Shown here piece by piece: positions 48,153 through 58,431 of a DNA stretch of 64,000 nucleotides. Source of the stretch: Takakia lepidozioides (taxonomy: Eukaryota; Streptophyta; Takakiopsida; Takakiales; Takakiaceae); assembly GCA_030704615.1 (NCBI GenBank), contig CM060734.1, positions 58,544,042-58,608,041 of the forward strand, given 5' to 3'. The notes beneath the pieces are model-generated. The model made no database searches and had not been told where the DNA came from. It saw nothing but the letters and a program-made list of their open reading frames with translations. Position 1 is the stretch's first letter, and each line of letters opens with the position of its first letter. A program made the position numbers and the translations under genes.

Positions 48153-51100
48153 ATCGCCCCCCTAGCTGGTGGATAGGTCCCTCTAACTCCAGATAGCTAC
48201 AAGATGTAATAGCCACAGCTGTACTAAGTCCTCTATCACTGGCCCTATTGTACTCAAACTCTGTAGACCAAGAGGCCGGGTACAAGAGTAGCCCCATCGT
48301 TAGTCGCCGTCTTGCAATCTGTGTACTTGAGCCAGGATCTCGTGTGTTCAAGGTCTCCTAGTAGCTTGGCCTTGCATTTCTTGTTAGCCTCCCATGGTTG
48401 TATCCACTTCCACTATCCAATGCATTGTGGACATAACCAATCCCCATCCGGAACCATCTCAAGAGGTGGAGTCAAGCATCCCATATGCCAACCTCTAGAG
48501 CATCGATCACACACCAGCATGGTGGCTGCCCCTTTAGCAGACCCACACAACATGCACCTCAAACTTGCAGATACCACTGCCAGGTTTGGGTCAATCCTGC
48601 CATCGACATTTGGAAGGTGACATGGCACACAATTACGCACATGGTTCTTCCAAGTTATGCCATCCCGACCCTCCAAGACCAAGACGCCTGAGGGCAAGAC
48701 CTCTCGAACCCTCAAAATAACACGTCCTGCAGTCACATCCAAGGTCGTAGGAGCAGTCTGCTGCAGGTAGACATAGTCACCAGGGTTGAATCTCCAAACC
48801 CCAGGACAATAGCCCCCACCACGTATGGTAGCATACCTCAACGTATCACGGTGTTGTGCAATGGCAAGGTTCTCGAAAGCCATGGGCATGACTTTCTTGA
48901 ACAACTCTGCACGCTGCTCACATGCACGTGCCCATACGTCCGGATCGTCAAGGTTAAGAACTGTAGCAGCTTCCCTGCGAATGGATGTAGGCAAATCCGG
49001 CTCTCGGCCAAAGAGAAGAAAGTATGGTGAGAAGGAGACAAGTGATGTTTGCTTGTTGAACCTGTAGCCCATGGCTAACCAGGATAACTGAAGGTCCCAA
49101 TCTCCTAGGTGTCCCTTCTACAAGCCATACTTGCGCAAACCCCTCTTTACTGTCTGAACAACTCTCTCTGCCAAGCCATCGGCCTCAGGATGATCCCAAG
49201 AAGTGGTGCGGTGGTCTATCAAGGCCTTGTCACACAAAGCCTGAAACTCCCCCAAGAACTCTCTCCCTTGGTCCGTGAGTACCTCAGCTGGAGCACCGAA
49301 TCGGCTAAGCATACAATCCAAGAATGCTTACGCAGCTCCATCACTAGCCTTATCAGGCAAGGGAACCAACTCAATCCACTTGGAGAAGTGCTCCACCATC
49401 ACCAACACGTACTTGTTGTGGCGCATGGTCAGTGGCAACGGCCCTGTGAAGTCAAGACTCCACCTGTAGCCCCATCCATGATCAGAAGAGGGTGCAATTG
49501 TGGAGTAGGGGCGTTGAATGAAGCACGCACCCTGTCACACACCATGCACCTAGCCACAAATTGTTGCATCTTTGTGTGCATACCACGCCACCAACACTGC
49601 CCCTGCAGTAGACTATGAGTGCGTCGCACCCCAAAATGCCCTAACTCCTCATGGGCATGCCGCACTAACCGTGCCCGCTGTGTTGGGTGAGGCACAATCC
49701 TCACTCGACCATCCTCCCACACTCGGAGCAAGTGTGTCCCCTCCCACTTGAACCTCTTGGCTCGTTGTAGGATCCGATCCCTCTCCTTGGCAGTCACAGT
49801 GGCTGTAGTGTCTCCAGTGCGGAGGTAGTCCAACACAACTGAATCCTCATGTATATCTTTGGCGCCACCTTGCTCATTGTTGGCCTCAGGGTCCTCAGAC
49901 ACTTGATCTACAGTCATCCCTGTTGCAGGTCCAACCTGGCCTTCCGCTGCCAAGATACACAGAAATGCAGAGGCATGCCATCCGGGCACCATCTCCTCGT
50001 CCGTCTCACAATGCCACCGAGCTCCAGTGTCATCATGTTGGCTCGTGCATGGATTGCAACTCAACCCATCTGCATTGCGATTAACCAAACCCGGTCGATG
50101 CACCACCTGAAAGTCATACTCTTGAAGGATGAGTGCCCACCGTGCAAGCTTCCCCGTAAGCTTGTCTGACTCCATCAACCACTTGAGTGGTTGGTGATCC
50201 GTGACAAGGGTGAAGAGATTGCCGTATAGATAGCACCTGAAGTGTGCCACGGCCCACACTGCAGCTAAGCATGCTCCCTCATATGAGCTATACTTAGACT
50301 CTGCAACGTTGTTCGAGCGGCTAGCATAAGCCACTACGAACTCTCTTCCCTCATCATCCACCTGTGTGAGCACCGCTCCAAGCCCCAACATGCTCCAATC
50401 TGTATGCAGCTGAAAAGGACGCCCCCTGATAGGTCGTCTCAAGATGGGCGCCGAAATGATAAGAACCGCCACTGGTATAGGCAATCTCGTGCTCATTGAT
50501 CCCCCAGAATGCCGTCTTTTGCTTATCCGCCTTCTTGATCGGCAACTGGTGATATCTGGATCGTAAATCCAACGTGCTAAAGACCTTGGCATGCCCAATG
50601 GCATCAAAGATCTCCTCTGGTGTCGGCATGGCATACCTATCGGACTTGGTCTGACGATTTACAGGCCGGTAATCACCGCACATACGTCTCTCCGTCCAAT
50701 TGCCATAGACATCCTTCTTGGCTGGCATCACTGTGGCTGAAGCATACTCTCCCCCAGATAGCTCCACCAAACCAGCCTCCCAAAGGTCCTGAGTTCTCAT
50801 CTGAATCAAGGACCTCTCCATGTCACTGTATCTATAGGGTCTCCGAAAGATTGGCGTGTCAGTAGCCAATTCAATGCGAATCTCTTGACCCTTCAGTGCT
50901 CCTAAGTCCTTCAAATTGAAGGCAAAGCAATTCCTGTAAGCCCTAAGGAACCACCGTATACGTTGTCTCTCTCCTCTGGTGACAATGGGTCCAATGTCAG
51001 GCTCCCAATTATCCTCCGTAACTGCAACCTTAAGTCCAGTGGGCTTAGAGGTAGAGGACGCGTCCCGTGGTTGCTATGCCGCAACCACTTGAGCAGTACT

Positions 51101-51200
51101 CCCTGCCTGCTCAGTCAATGACAAGGCCTCATCCTGCCCATCATCTCATCCTTGAGGACCTCATCAACCCGAGAAGAATCCCCAACCTCATCCGTCACAA
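48153..51200 (-). mobile_element. Ty3/Gypsy internal region, decayed, with C-terminal PHD finger
   Basis: Minus-strand fragments follow pol order. The 5' part of reverse transcriptase (50,470-50,914, with AGLVELSGGEYASATVMPAK and DYRPVNRQTKSDRYAMPTP) breaks off before the YxDD region. RNase H follows (FQLHTDWSMLGLGAVLTQ, LVTDHQPLKWL). Integrase has its zinc domain (HEELGHFGVRRTH) and core pieces (VLTDQGREFLGEF, HPEADGLAERVVQTVKRG). The C-terminal ORF is 48,413-49,072. A deletion in RT, a frameshift and at least two in-frame stops make it non-functional. Confidence 0.85.
48413..49072 (-). CDS. Ty3/Gypsy integrase C-terminal region with PHD finger
   Basis: 219 codons, continuous. Residues 1-60 are the end of the integrase catalytic region (SPYFLLFGREPDLPTSIRR); residues 90-155 are the SH3-like C-terminal domain (FNPGDYVYLQQ, VREVLPSGVLVLEGRDGI). 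Residues 173-217 form a complete C4HC3 PHD finger: CMLC, VCDRC, WHMGC, LCPQC. PHD fingers read histone H3 tails, so this could guide integration in the way chromodomains do in chromoviruses. The ORF is preceded by a stop at 49,118, so this copy cannot express it as part of pol. Confidence 0.8.
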   Translation of the reverse strand: MGYRFNKQTSLVSFSPYFLLFGREPDLPTSIRREAATVLNLDDPDVWARACEQRAELFKKVMPMAFENLAIAQHRDTLRYATIRGGGYCPGVWRFNPGDYVYLQQTAPTTLDVTAGRVILRVREVLPSGVLVLEGRDGITWKNHVRNCVPCHLPNVDGRIDPNLAVVSASLRCMLCGSAKGAATMLVCDRCSRGWHMGCLTPPLEMVPDGDWLCPQCIG

Positions 51201-51316
51201 CTGCCTTGGCTGCCAACTCCCTCTGAACCTGAGCAGTGTAGGTAATGCTGCTCGTGGTTGACCCCTGTTGACCCCTGCCAAAGGCAAATGGTCATCGTGT
51301 CTCACACGTTGAGACT

Positions 51317-51776
51317 GCCTCTGTCGCGGCCCTTTGCCTTGAGGGCAGGGGGTCGGGACACATGAGGGGCTACCCCTGTGGTGGGGGCAGCGGCAGCGAT
51401 AGGTACGGGGGGGCTGAAGCACCCTTGAGTGCCCAAGGCACTCAAGGGGGCGGAGGGTGGAGCGGCCTATGGCGGATAGAAGGCAACCTTTGATGGAGTG
51501 TGTTTCAATTGTGGGGAGCCCGGGCACATGGCCAAGAAGTGCACGAAGCCCCGGCAATTGAACATGACTCGGGCAACCACAGAGCTGTCGGAAGATACCA
51601 TCAGTCGCTTGGTGGAAGCGGTGGTCGCCAGGACTTGCAAGGTAGGCAAATATTCTTGTGAGTTGTATCAGGAAACTGGCGCATTGCGTAAAGGGAGTCA
51701 CTTATTGTTCGTGGATGGGATAATATCCGGAACTAACGTGTCATTGTTGGTGGACACAGGAGCGTCGCACTCCTTC
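51317..51776 (+). mobile_element. Deleted Ty3/Gypsy copy: LTR start joined to gag-protease
   Basis: 51,318-51,447 matches the first 130 bp of the LTR at 51,777, then jumps directly to sequence matching 53,535-53,850 (gag zinc knuckle [14 protein letters not shown] and the start of protease, VDTGASHS). It is interrupted right after the protease active-site block by the LTR at 51,777. This is an internally deleted copy of the same family serving as insertion target. Confidence 0.8.
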
Positions 51777-52502
51777 TGTCGCGGCCCTTTGCCTTGAGGA
51801 CAGGGGGGTCGGGACACAAGAGGGGCTGCCCCTGTGGTGGGGGCAGTAGCAGCGATAGGTACGGGGGCTGAAGCACCCTTGAGTGCCCAAGGCACTCAAG
51901 GAGGCGGAGGCGCTCACTAGGTGGAGCCCCGCACACCGGGTTGCGGTGGGGGTGGCTCCACAAGGGGTGGTGGTAGCTTAGCGGGACTTAGTGGGGGTGG
52001 CATAGGACTCACCATGGGGTGGAGACCTCGAGGTGGGAGTCGTGGGGAGTCTTGGGACTCATCACGGTCCATTTGGGCCGCGGTGAGTGGGCCAAGACTC
52101 ACCGCGACTCACCACCGGGAATCGAGGGTCTTCGTGGTGGTTCGCCATAAAATGGCATGGCTGGTTGTGAAACCCCCGCGGACAGCTACAGAAGTATATA
52201 TAGGGAGTAGTAACCCCGAGAACGGTGCAAGCCCGTTGGTGACCAAAAACTAGTGAGTAAGCGAGCGAGCCGGAAAGCGACCAAAGAGTGGGGAGCTGTT
52301 CCGGACTGCCAACTACCAAAGGGAATTCCTGCTGGTTCCAAATCAGTGGAGGGTTCTTTGGGAGAACAAAGGGGGACCGTTATGCCCCGGTGAGCAGCCG
52401 AAGCTCCAAGTTGGCCCGGCGGCCGGTTGGGAGTCAGGCGCGTGCATCAAAGCGAGTAACTATGACTTGAGGGGGGAGCTTACTGAAGTGAGGTGCGCGA
52501 CA
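51777..52502 (+). mobile_element. 5' LTR of plus-strand Ty3/Gypsy element
   Basis: A 726-bp LTR beginning TGTCGCGGCCC and ending GGTGCGCGACA; the ends TGTCGC/GCGACA are a perfect inverted repeat. Two nucleotides further lies a primer-binding site. Internal GC-rich repeats include GGTGGGGGCAG and AGTGCCCAAGGCACTCAAGG. The 5-bp target duplication would start with CCTTC on the left, but the right side of the element is missing. Confidence 0.88.
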
Positions 52503-52504
52503 CT

Positions 52505-52516
52505 TGGTATCAGAGC
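52505..52516 (+). promoter_or_regulatory. Primer-binding site for initiator tRNA-Met
   Basis: TGGTATCAGAGC, the standard plant LTR-retrotransposon primer site complementary to the 3' end of initiator tRNA-Met, located 2 nt after the LTR. It fixes the LTR end and the element's orientation. Confidence 0.92.
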
Positions 52517-55500
52517 TTAGAGTTCAGTACGCGATCGTCCTTGGGATTGGCCTCATCCTGGGGTCGGGCAAGCCGAAGCGAAAGCGGAACGGCCCAAAAG
52601 ATGATGATCCCGGTGAGCCCGATGGGGGCAACGTGTCATCGAGGCGGCCGTTTGAGGAAGCGATGCATATTTCCGAAAACGAGGCCGCCCAAGAGCGGGA
52701 GGAATCCGAGGAGTCGGAGCCCGAGGAATCCGTGAGAGCTCCAACCGACCAACAGATGCCTCCCATGCCGGCAGCCTTTTAGGAAGGGTTGTTGGCGCAG
52801 TTTGGTGGGACGTTGAAAGACGTGTTGAAGGCGGCTAATGCCACTTCCACTAAGGCAAAGTTTAAGGTGAAGCCTAAGGAACCCGGCACCTTCGAGGGCG
52901 TCCGAAATCGGAAGGCACTCAACACCTGGCTCTTGGAGCTGGAGCAGTACTTCCGGGCGGCCAAGTTGAGTGACGAGGATCGCGTGGAAGTGGCTCCCAC
53001 CTATTTGAGGGGCTATGCTCAACAATGGTGGCAAAAACGCCTTCACGACCGAGGTCCAAGTTCGGAAACCTTGAACTGGAGTGGGTTCAAGGAATTGATG
53101 AAGAGACAGTTTGTGCCCCTCAACGCGTCCTGGCTTGCCCGGGACAAGATGAGGAATTTGAAGCAAACAGATGACATTCGAGGGTATGTCCAGGCTTTCA
53201 ATGTGTTGTTGCTCGAAGTCGCGGACATGGCAAAACCAGAAATGGTCTTCAACTTTGTGGCGGGACTGGCCCCATGGGCCAGGCGGAAGTTGGAGGAGAA
53301 GCCACCCAAGACTTTGAACGAGGCAATTGAGAGGGCTGAATGTTTCTCGGATGTCCCTAAGGGTGAGAGACAAGGCCGTACGGAGCTGAACCACAAGAAG
53401 ACCCGGCGGGAAGGTGACTCCTTCCGACCGGAAAAGAAGTGGGATAGGCCACGCGGCGATAATGGCACGTGGAAATCGAAGGGAGGGCCTTCACACGTCA
53501 AGGCGGCACCCGGTGCTTTGAAAGGAAAAGCGGGTGGAACGGCTTATGGCGGACAGAAGGCGACCTTTGATGGAGTGTGTTTCAATTGCGGGGAGCCCGG
53601 GCACATGGCCAAGAAGTGCACAAAGCCCCGGCAATTGAACATGACTCGGGCGACCACGGAGCTGTCGGAAGATACCATCAGTCGCTTGGTGGAAGCGGTG
53701 GTCGCCAGGACTTGCAAGGTAGGCAAATTTTCTTGTGAGTTGTATCAGGAAACTGGCGCCTTACGAAAAGGGAGTCAGTTATTGTTCGTGGATGGGATAA
53801 TATCCGGAACTAATGTGTCGTTGTTGGTGGACACAGGAGCGTCGCACTCCTTCATGACACCGGCAACGGCACAAAAGCTGGGACTCCCGACAAGTGACGT
53901 GGGGGCCTCTATTGAGGTGCATTCTGCCAAAGGAGAACCACAGTTGGCGACAAGGTTGGCGTTTGATGTTCCTCTTCAACTGGGGAGTTGGGAGGGACGT
54001 GAGAACTTCACCATCTGCGAGATCGATGGAGTAGATCTCATTTTGGGGATGACCTTTTTGAGCAAATCCGGAGCGGTAATAGATGGCCGCAAGAGAGTAG
54101 TCACGCTGCCATGTGGGAATGATGGCGAGGTCTTACGAGTGTCGGAAACGCCCAAATCCGTGGGAGGGCGAATAAACCTTCTGTCAGCAAGAGAGTGGGC
54201 CGTGGAGGAGGCACACGAACCCCAGTTTTTGCTTTACATTAGAGAAGTGAAGGGAGAAGGCGATGGGGAGCCGAGCCCAGATTGGATCAAGGGGATTTTG
54301 GAGAAATACCAAGATGTGATGCCAGAGGATTTACCAAGCGGCTTGCCACCGCGAAGAGGAGTTGACCACAAGATTGAGGTGATACCGGGATCGGAACCGC
54401 CTGCCAAGGCGCCCTACCGGTTGAGCCACAGAGAGTTGGTCGAGCTGAAGACTCAGCTCAAGGATCTAATGTCAAAGGGGTACATCTGGCCGAGTAAGTC
54501 ACCTTACGGAGCCCCGGTGTTATTTGCAGACAAGAAGGATGGGACGCTGCGGATGTGTGTCGATTACAGGGCTCTGAATAAGGTGACTATCAAAAACCGG
54601 TACCCTTTGCCAAGGATCGACGACCTCTTCGATCGGTTGGCAAGAGCGAAGTATTTCAGCCGGATCGACTTGCGCTCCGGCTATCACAAAATTTGGGTGG
54701 CGGAAGGAGATGAAGAGAAGACCGCGTGCAGGACAAGGTATGGTTCATATGAGTTCTTGGTGATGCCTTTTGGGCTCACCAATGCACCAGCGACATTTAG
54801 CACGCTGATGAACAGCCTTTTTCAGGAGTGGTTGGATGACTTTTGTGATCATGTACATCGACGACATCTTGGTGTACTCGAAAACAAAGGAGGAGCACCT
54901 GGAGCACCTCAAAAGGGTGTTCCAAAAATTGCGAGAAGGGAAGCTGTATGCCAAAGCTTCAAAGTGTGAATTCGGGGTCACGAAAGTGGAGTTCTTGGGG
55001 CATGTGATTACACAGGATGGGATCAAAATGGATGACAGAAAGGTGAGGGCGATCTTGGACTGGGAGCCTCCGACTTCGGTCCCGGGAGTGCGTTCCTTCC
55101 CAGGACTCGCCTCCTATTACTGGAAGTATGTGAGAAATTTCGCCAAGACTGCGGGGCCGCTGTCGGACCTTCTGTGTAAATCTAAAGTCTGGGCATGGAA
55201 CACCTTTTGTGGCCAAGCTTTTGCTGAATTGAAGCAGCGGATGGCGGAAGCTCCAGTCTGGAAAATCCCGGAGTTCGATCGTCCGTTCGAGATACATACA
55301 GATGCGTCGGACTTCGCGATTGGGGGTGTACTGATGCAAGATGGACGTCCAGTGGCTTACGAAAGTAAGAAACTGAATGAAGTGGAGCGACGGTGGCCGA
55401 CGCACGAGAAAGAGATGAAGGCGGTGGTGCACTGTCTTGAGCTCTGGCGCCACTATGTTGGTTCCAACCCAGTGAAGGTGTTCACGGACAATGTCACGGT

Positions 55501-56268
55501 GAAGTATTTTGCCACGCAGCCCAAGTTGTCCCCAAAACAACTTAGGTGGCAAGATACTTTGGCGGTGTTCGACGTGGATATCCAGTACAAACCGGGACGA
55601 GACAACGTGGTGGCCGATGCTTTAAGTAGAAAGCAACAGCTCTTGTTGGTGTACAAGGGCGAGACGGCGCTCCAAAGGAAGATCCGAAAGGCTTGCCGGA
55701 AGGATGAGCTGGCGAAGTCCGTGATGCAGGACTTGAGGATGGGGGTTAAATCACAGTTCCACTTGCAAAATGGACTGCTCCGGTATAAGCAAAAACGTCT
55801 CTACGTGCCGAAGGGAGGGATCAGAGATAGTCTCTTGAGAGAATGCCATGATAGCCTGCTTGCGGACCACGGCGGAGCTAAGCGCACCGCGGCACTCTTG
55901 AAGAAAGAGTATTTCTGGCCCAAACTCGGGGAGGAGGCAGAGGAGTATGTCAAGACATGCACGACATGCCAACAAAACCGGAGCGAGTACAAAAAGCAAG
56001 CGGGGCTGTTACAACCCTTGCCGATTCCAGAGGGGACTTGGGAAAGCGTCTCGATGGATTTCATGACCGCTATGCCGCTGTCAAAAGGATTTGATGCAGT
56101 CATGGTGGTGGTGGATAGGTTCAGTAAAATGGGCCATTTCATCCCCACCAAGGAGACGGCAACGGCGCAGGAGACAGGGCAACTTTACTTCGCCCACGTC
56201 TTAAAGCATCATGGAGTCCCGAAGGATATTGTCTCGGACCGCGATCCAAAGTTTACGAGTAATTCCCA
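52517..56268 (+). pseudogene. Ty3/Gypsy gag-pol, truncated in integrase
   Basis: One frame from about 52,504 to 54,840 encodes gag (retrotransposon gag domain with [14 protein letters not shown], zinc knuckle [14 protein letters not shown]), protease ([11 protein letters not shown]) and reverse transcriptase ([29 protein letters not shown]). It has a single in-frame TAG at about 52,780. A one-base frame change at about 54,840 precedes [10 protein letters not shown], after which 54,836-56,268 encodes RNase H (IHTDASDFAIGGVLM), the integrase zinc domain and part of the catalytic core (VSDRDPKF). The sequence then leaves the element abruptly; the rest of integrase and the 3' LTR are absent. Dead, but little decayed. 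Confidence 0.9.
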
Positions 56269-56311
56269 GGTGACTTGGCTACTCCCTCCGAAGCCTTTGG
56301 ATCCTTGTCTT

Positions 56312-56695
56312 TCACCTTGCGACCCCCTTCTTGTCTTTTTGTGGAGTTGCCTGCACATTTGGCTCCTTGGCGGCCAATGAAGCTATGTTCCTCTGGTACT
56401 CTTCGTCGTTCAAAGGTGCCAGCATCTCCGCAGGGTTGTTCAAATACTTCATTTGCTGCTGCTCTTGAAATGTCGTGTGCTCTGGAGGGCAGTCGAGGTA
56501 CCATCCACAGTCCTTGAAGTGGGCAAGACTCCAGTCCCTCAAGATACCAGCTGTGTACATGGTGGGATCGTTGACAGGGTCGGACCACATGTCTAGGTAA
56601 TCTGGGATTCCACTCAGGTGTTTTCCTTCCATCAGCACATATTTAGTGTACATGCGGAGGCTCAAACAAACACCACCCCCAAAACAAGATATCAA
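56312..56695 (-). CDS. Unrecognised 127-codon ORF, possible gene fragment
   Basis: Opposite in sense to the adjoining Ty3 element. It encodes KHLSGIPDYLDMWSDPV, YTAGILRDWSLAHFKDCGWY and LNDEEYQRNIASLAAKEP; the composition looks like a real globular protein, but I do not recognise a family. It stays open leftward to the Ty3 break near 56,268. It may be the exon of a host or transposon gene that the Ty3 element interrupted. Confidence 0.35.
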   Translation of the reverse strand: MISCFGGGVCLSLRMYTKYVLMEGKHLSGIPDYLDMWSDPVNDPTMYTAGILRDWSLAHFKDCGWYLDCPPEHTTFQEQQQMKYLNNPAEMLAPLNDEEYQRNIASLAAKEPNVQATPQKDKKGVAR

Positions 56696-56699
56696 AAAG

Positions 56700-57989
56700 C
56701 AGAAAAAAGTAATGATCGGTGGCGATCATCACTTTCACATGAGAGAGAATGCAACATGGGTTGACAAATCCTTATGATTATCTAGACTGCACAATTGTGA
56801 AATGTGATGATTGGCACCGACCATCACTTCATTCATAGAAACAAACTGCCTATGATAACAGAGGTAGGATTAAGATCTGCAGTATTCATTTGTTTGACTG
56901 GAGAAGATCAGAGTAGTGGAAGTGATGATCGGTACCAACCATCACCAAACTGCTGTGTAGCAGAAAAGAAATATTAAACTTTTCTCAATGAGGCATGACA
57001 ACATTTCAAAGAATGTGATGGATAGGCTTTAGGTACTGCACCTGTACACAACGCCCACTCCCCTCCAACTTGATTGTCGAAATCGTTCGACCTCAATATG
57101 TTAAGCGCAAAACAACCTTTGATTCTGGCTTGTGTGCCACATATTGGCAAGACTCTGTATGGGGCAAGGGAGATACACGACCTGCTATGAGCAAACTTGA
57201 GTACATTGGAGAGCTTGAGAGCATACTCCAACTTCAGTATACAAGGTACCGGCCTCTTCTCTTCAAGGGAAAGTGGTTCCAGCCACATCTTTATGGGCCC
57301 TCCCACTAGAAGCATTCGTGTCATTTACCACTGGGGTAACGACTCATTTTGAGTCGTAAAAGTCAAAAAACAGGGATCGACTGGAAGTTACAACAGACCA
57401 GTTACAACAGACGTGGTAGTTGGGTTGGACATCCAATGATTGGAGTGGTAAAGGACGTAGACGCGCGAACAACTGCTCAGCGATTAATGCGATTAATGCT
57501 GAAGAACCACGTGGCGTAACCAGGCGGGCCGCCCGTGTGTCTGATGTTTTGAGTTGACTTTGACTTTTCCCTCCGGATGAGTGGACTGACTCACCTGGGG
57601 CGCGGTGACACATGGACGCGGACGTGGATGCGGACGTGGATGCCGATGTGGCGGCGCCGCGACGAGCGGTAATGCCGCCGCATGGCCACGGGCTCAAGAC
57701 GCCACATCGCAGTCGGCCACATAACTTGGAGTGCTGCATGTCACGTGGCAACAGCCACTGGCGAAGTCGACTGCACAACTGTCGGCAGACGAATCCACGG
57801 GGACCACGTGGAGGGTGTGTGGGTCGACGTGTGGCGTCGTCCCCACGTAATGGCAGTGAGGGGTACGACTGCTAGTGGAAAGACGCAGAGTGCTTGTGCC
57901 ATCTCGGGACTGCTTTGGCCAACTCCGCTGCCACTATGCTAGTTGGTTGCACTACAGTAGGAAAGCACTGCAAATGAGCACTTGTAGTG
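56700..57989 (+). mobile_element. CACTA (En/Spm) element, 3' part with DUF4216-like segment
   Basis: Three parts in the order expected at the 3' side of a CACTA element. First, a plus-strand coding piece at 57,070-57,309 (VEIVRPQYVKRKTTFDSGL, LEYIGELESILQLQYTRYRP, LLFKGKWFQPHLYGP) resembling DUF4216, which accompanies CACTA transposases. Second, a motif-dense region at 57,411-57,850 with about eight ACGTGG/CCACGT copies. Third, an end CACTTGTAGTG closing at 57,989, whose reverse complement begins CACTACAAGTG. The left end is not found. Three 24-nt quasi-palindromes lie at 56,708, 56,804 and 56,922. Confidence 0.55.
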
Positions 57990-58431
57990 GTTTGTGTGAG
58001 TTGTCCAACTGACTTGCATTCTAAGCTGAAAATATGGTTCTGATGCATTCTACTGGTTTTAGTGGTTCACCCATATGCAGGGGGAATTGAGAAGCAATGA
58101 TACTGGGCGACACTCAGAACACAGACCACGATGCATGCACAACATCACGCTAATGAACCAAATAGACGAGGCAACAGGGAGACCAAAGACCATCACACAT
58201 ACACATAGAAGGTGGACGGACACGACGACAAGTCAGGAAATGGAATATTGCATTCAAATTGGAGACCGTCACGGCACACCTGCATATGAGCAAGACTAAA
58301 TGCCAACATACATGGTTGCCGGACATCACTTAAACTGTCATGGCCCAAATGTACAAAACTGGTAACGTGAGTATCATACACACTTCTATGAGTATCATTA
58401 CACACCCAACAGGGACTACAAATATGAAATG

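Noticed and set aside
53043-53501. Long antisense ORFs over the Ty3 gag region
   Set aside because: Shadow frames caused by GC-rich codon use of gag; no domain.
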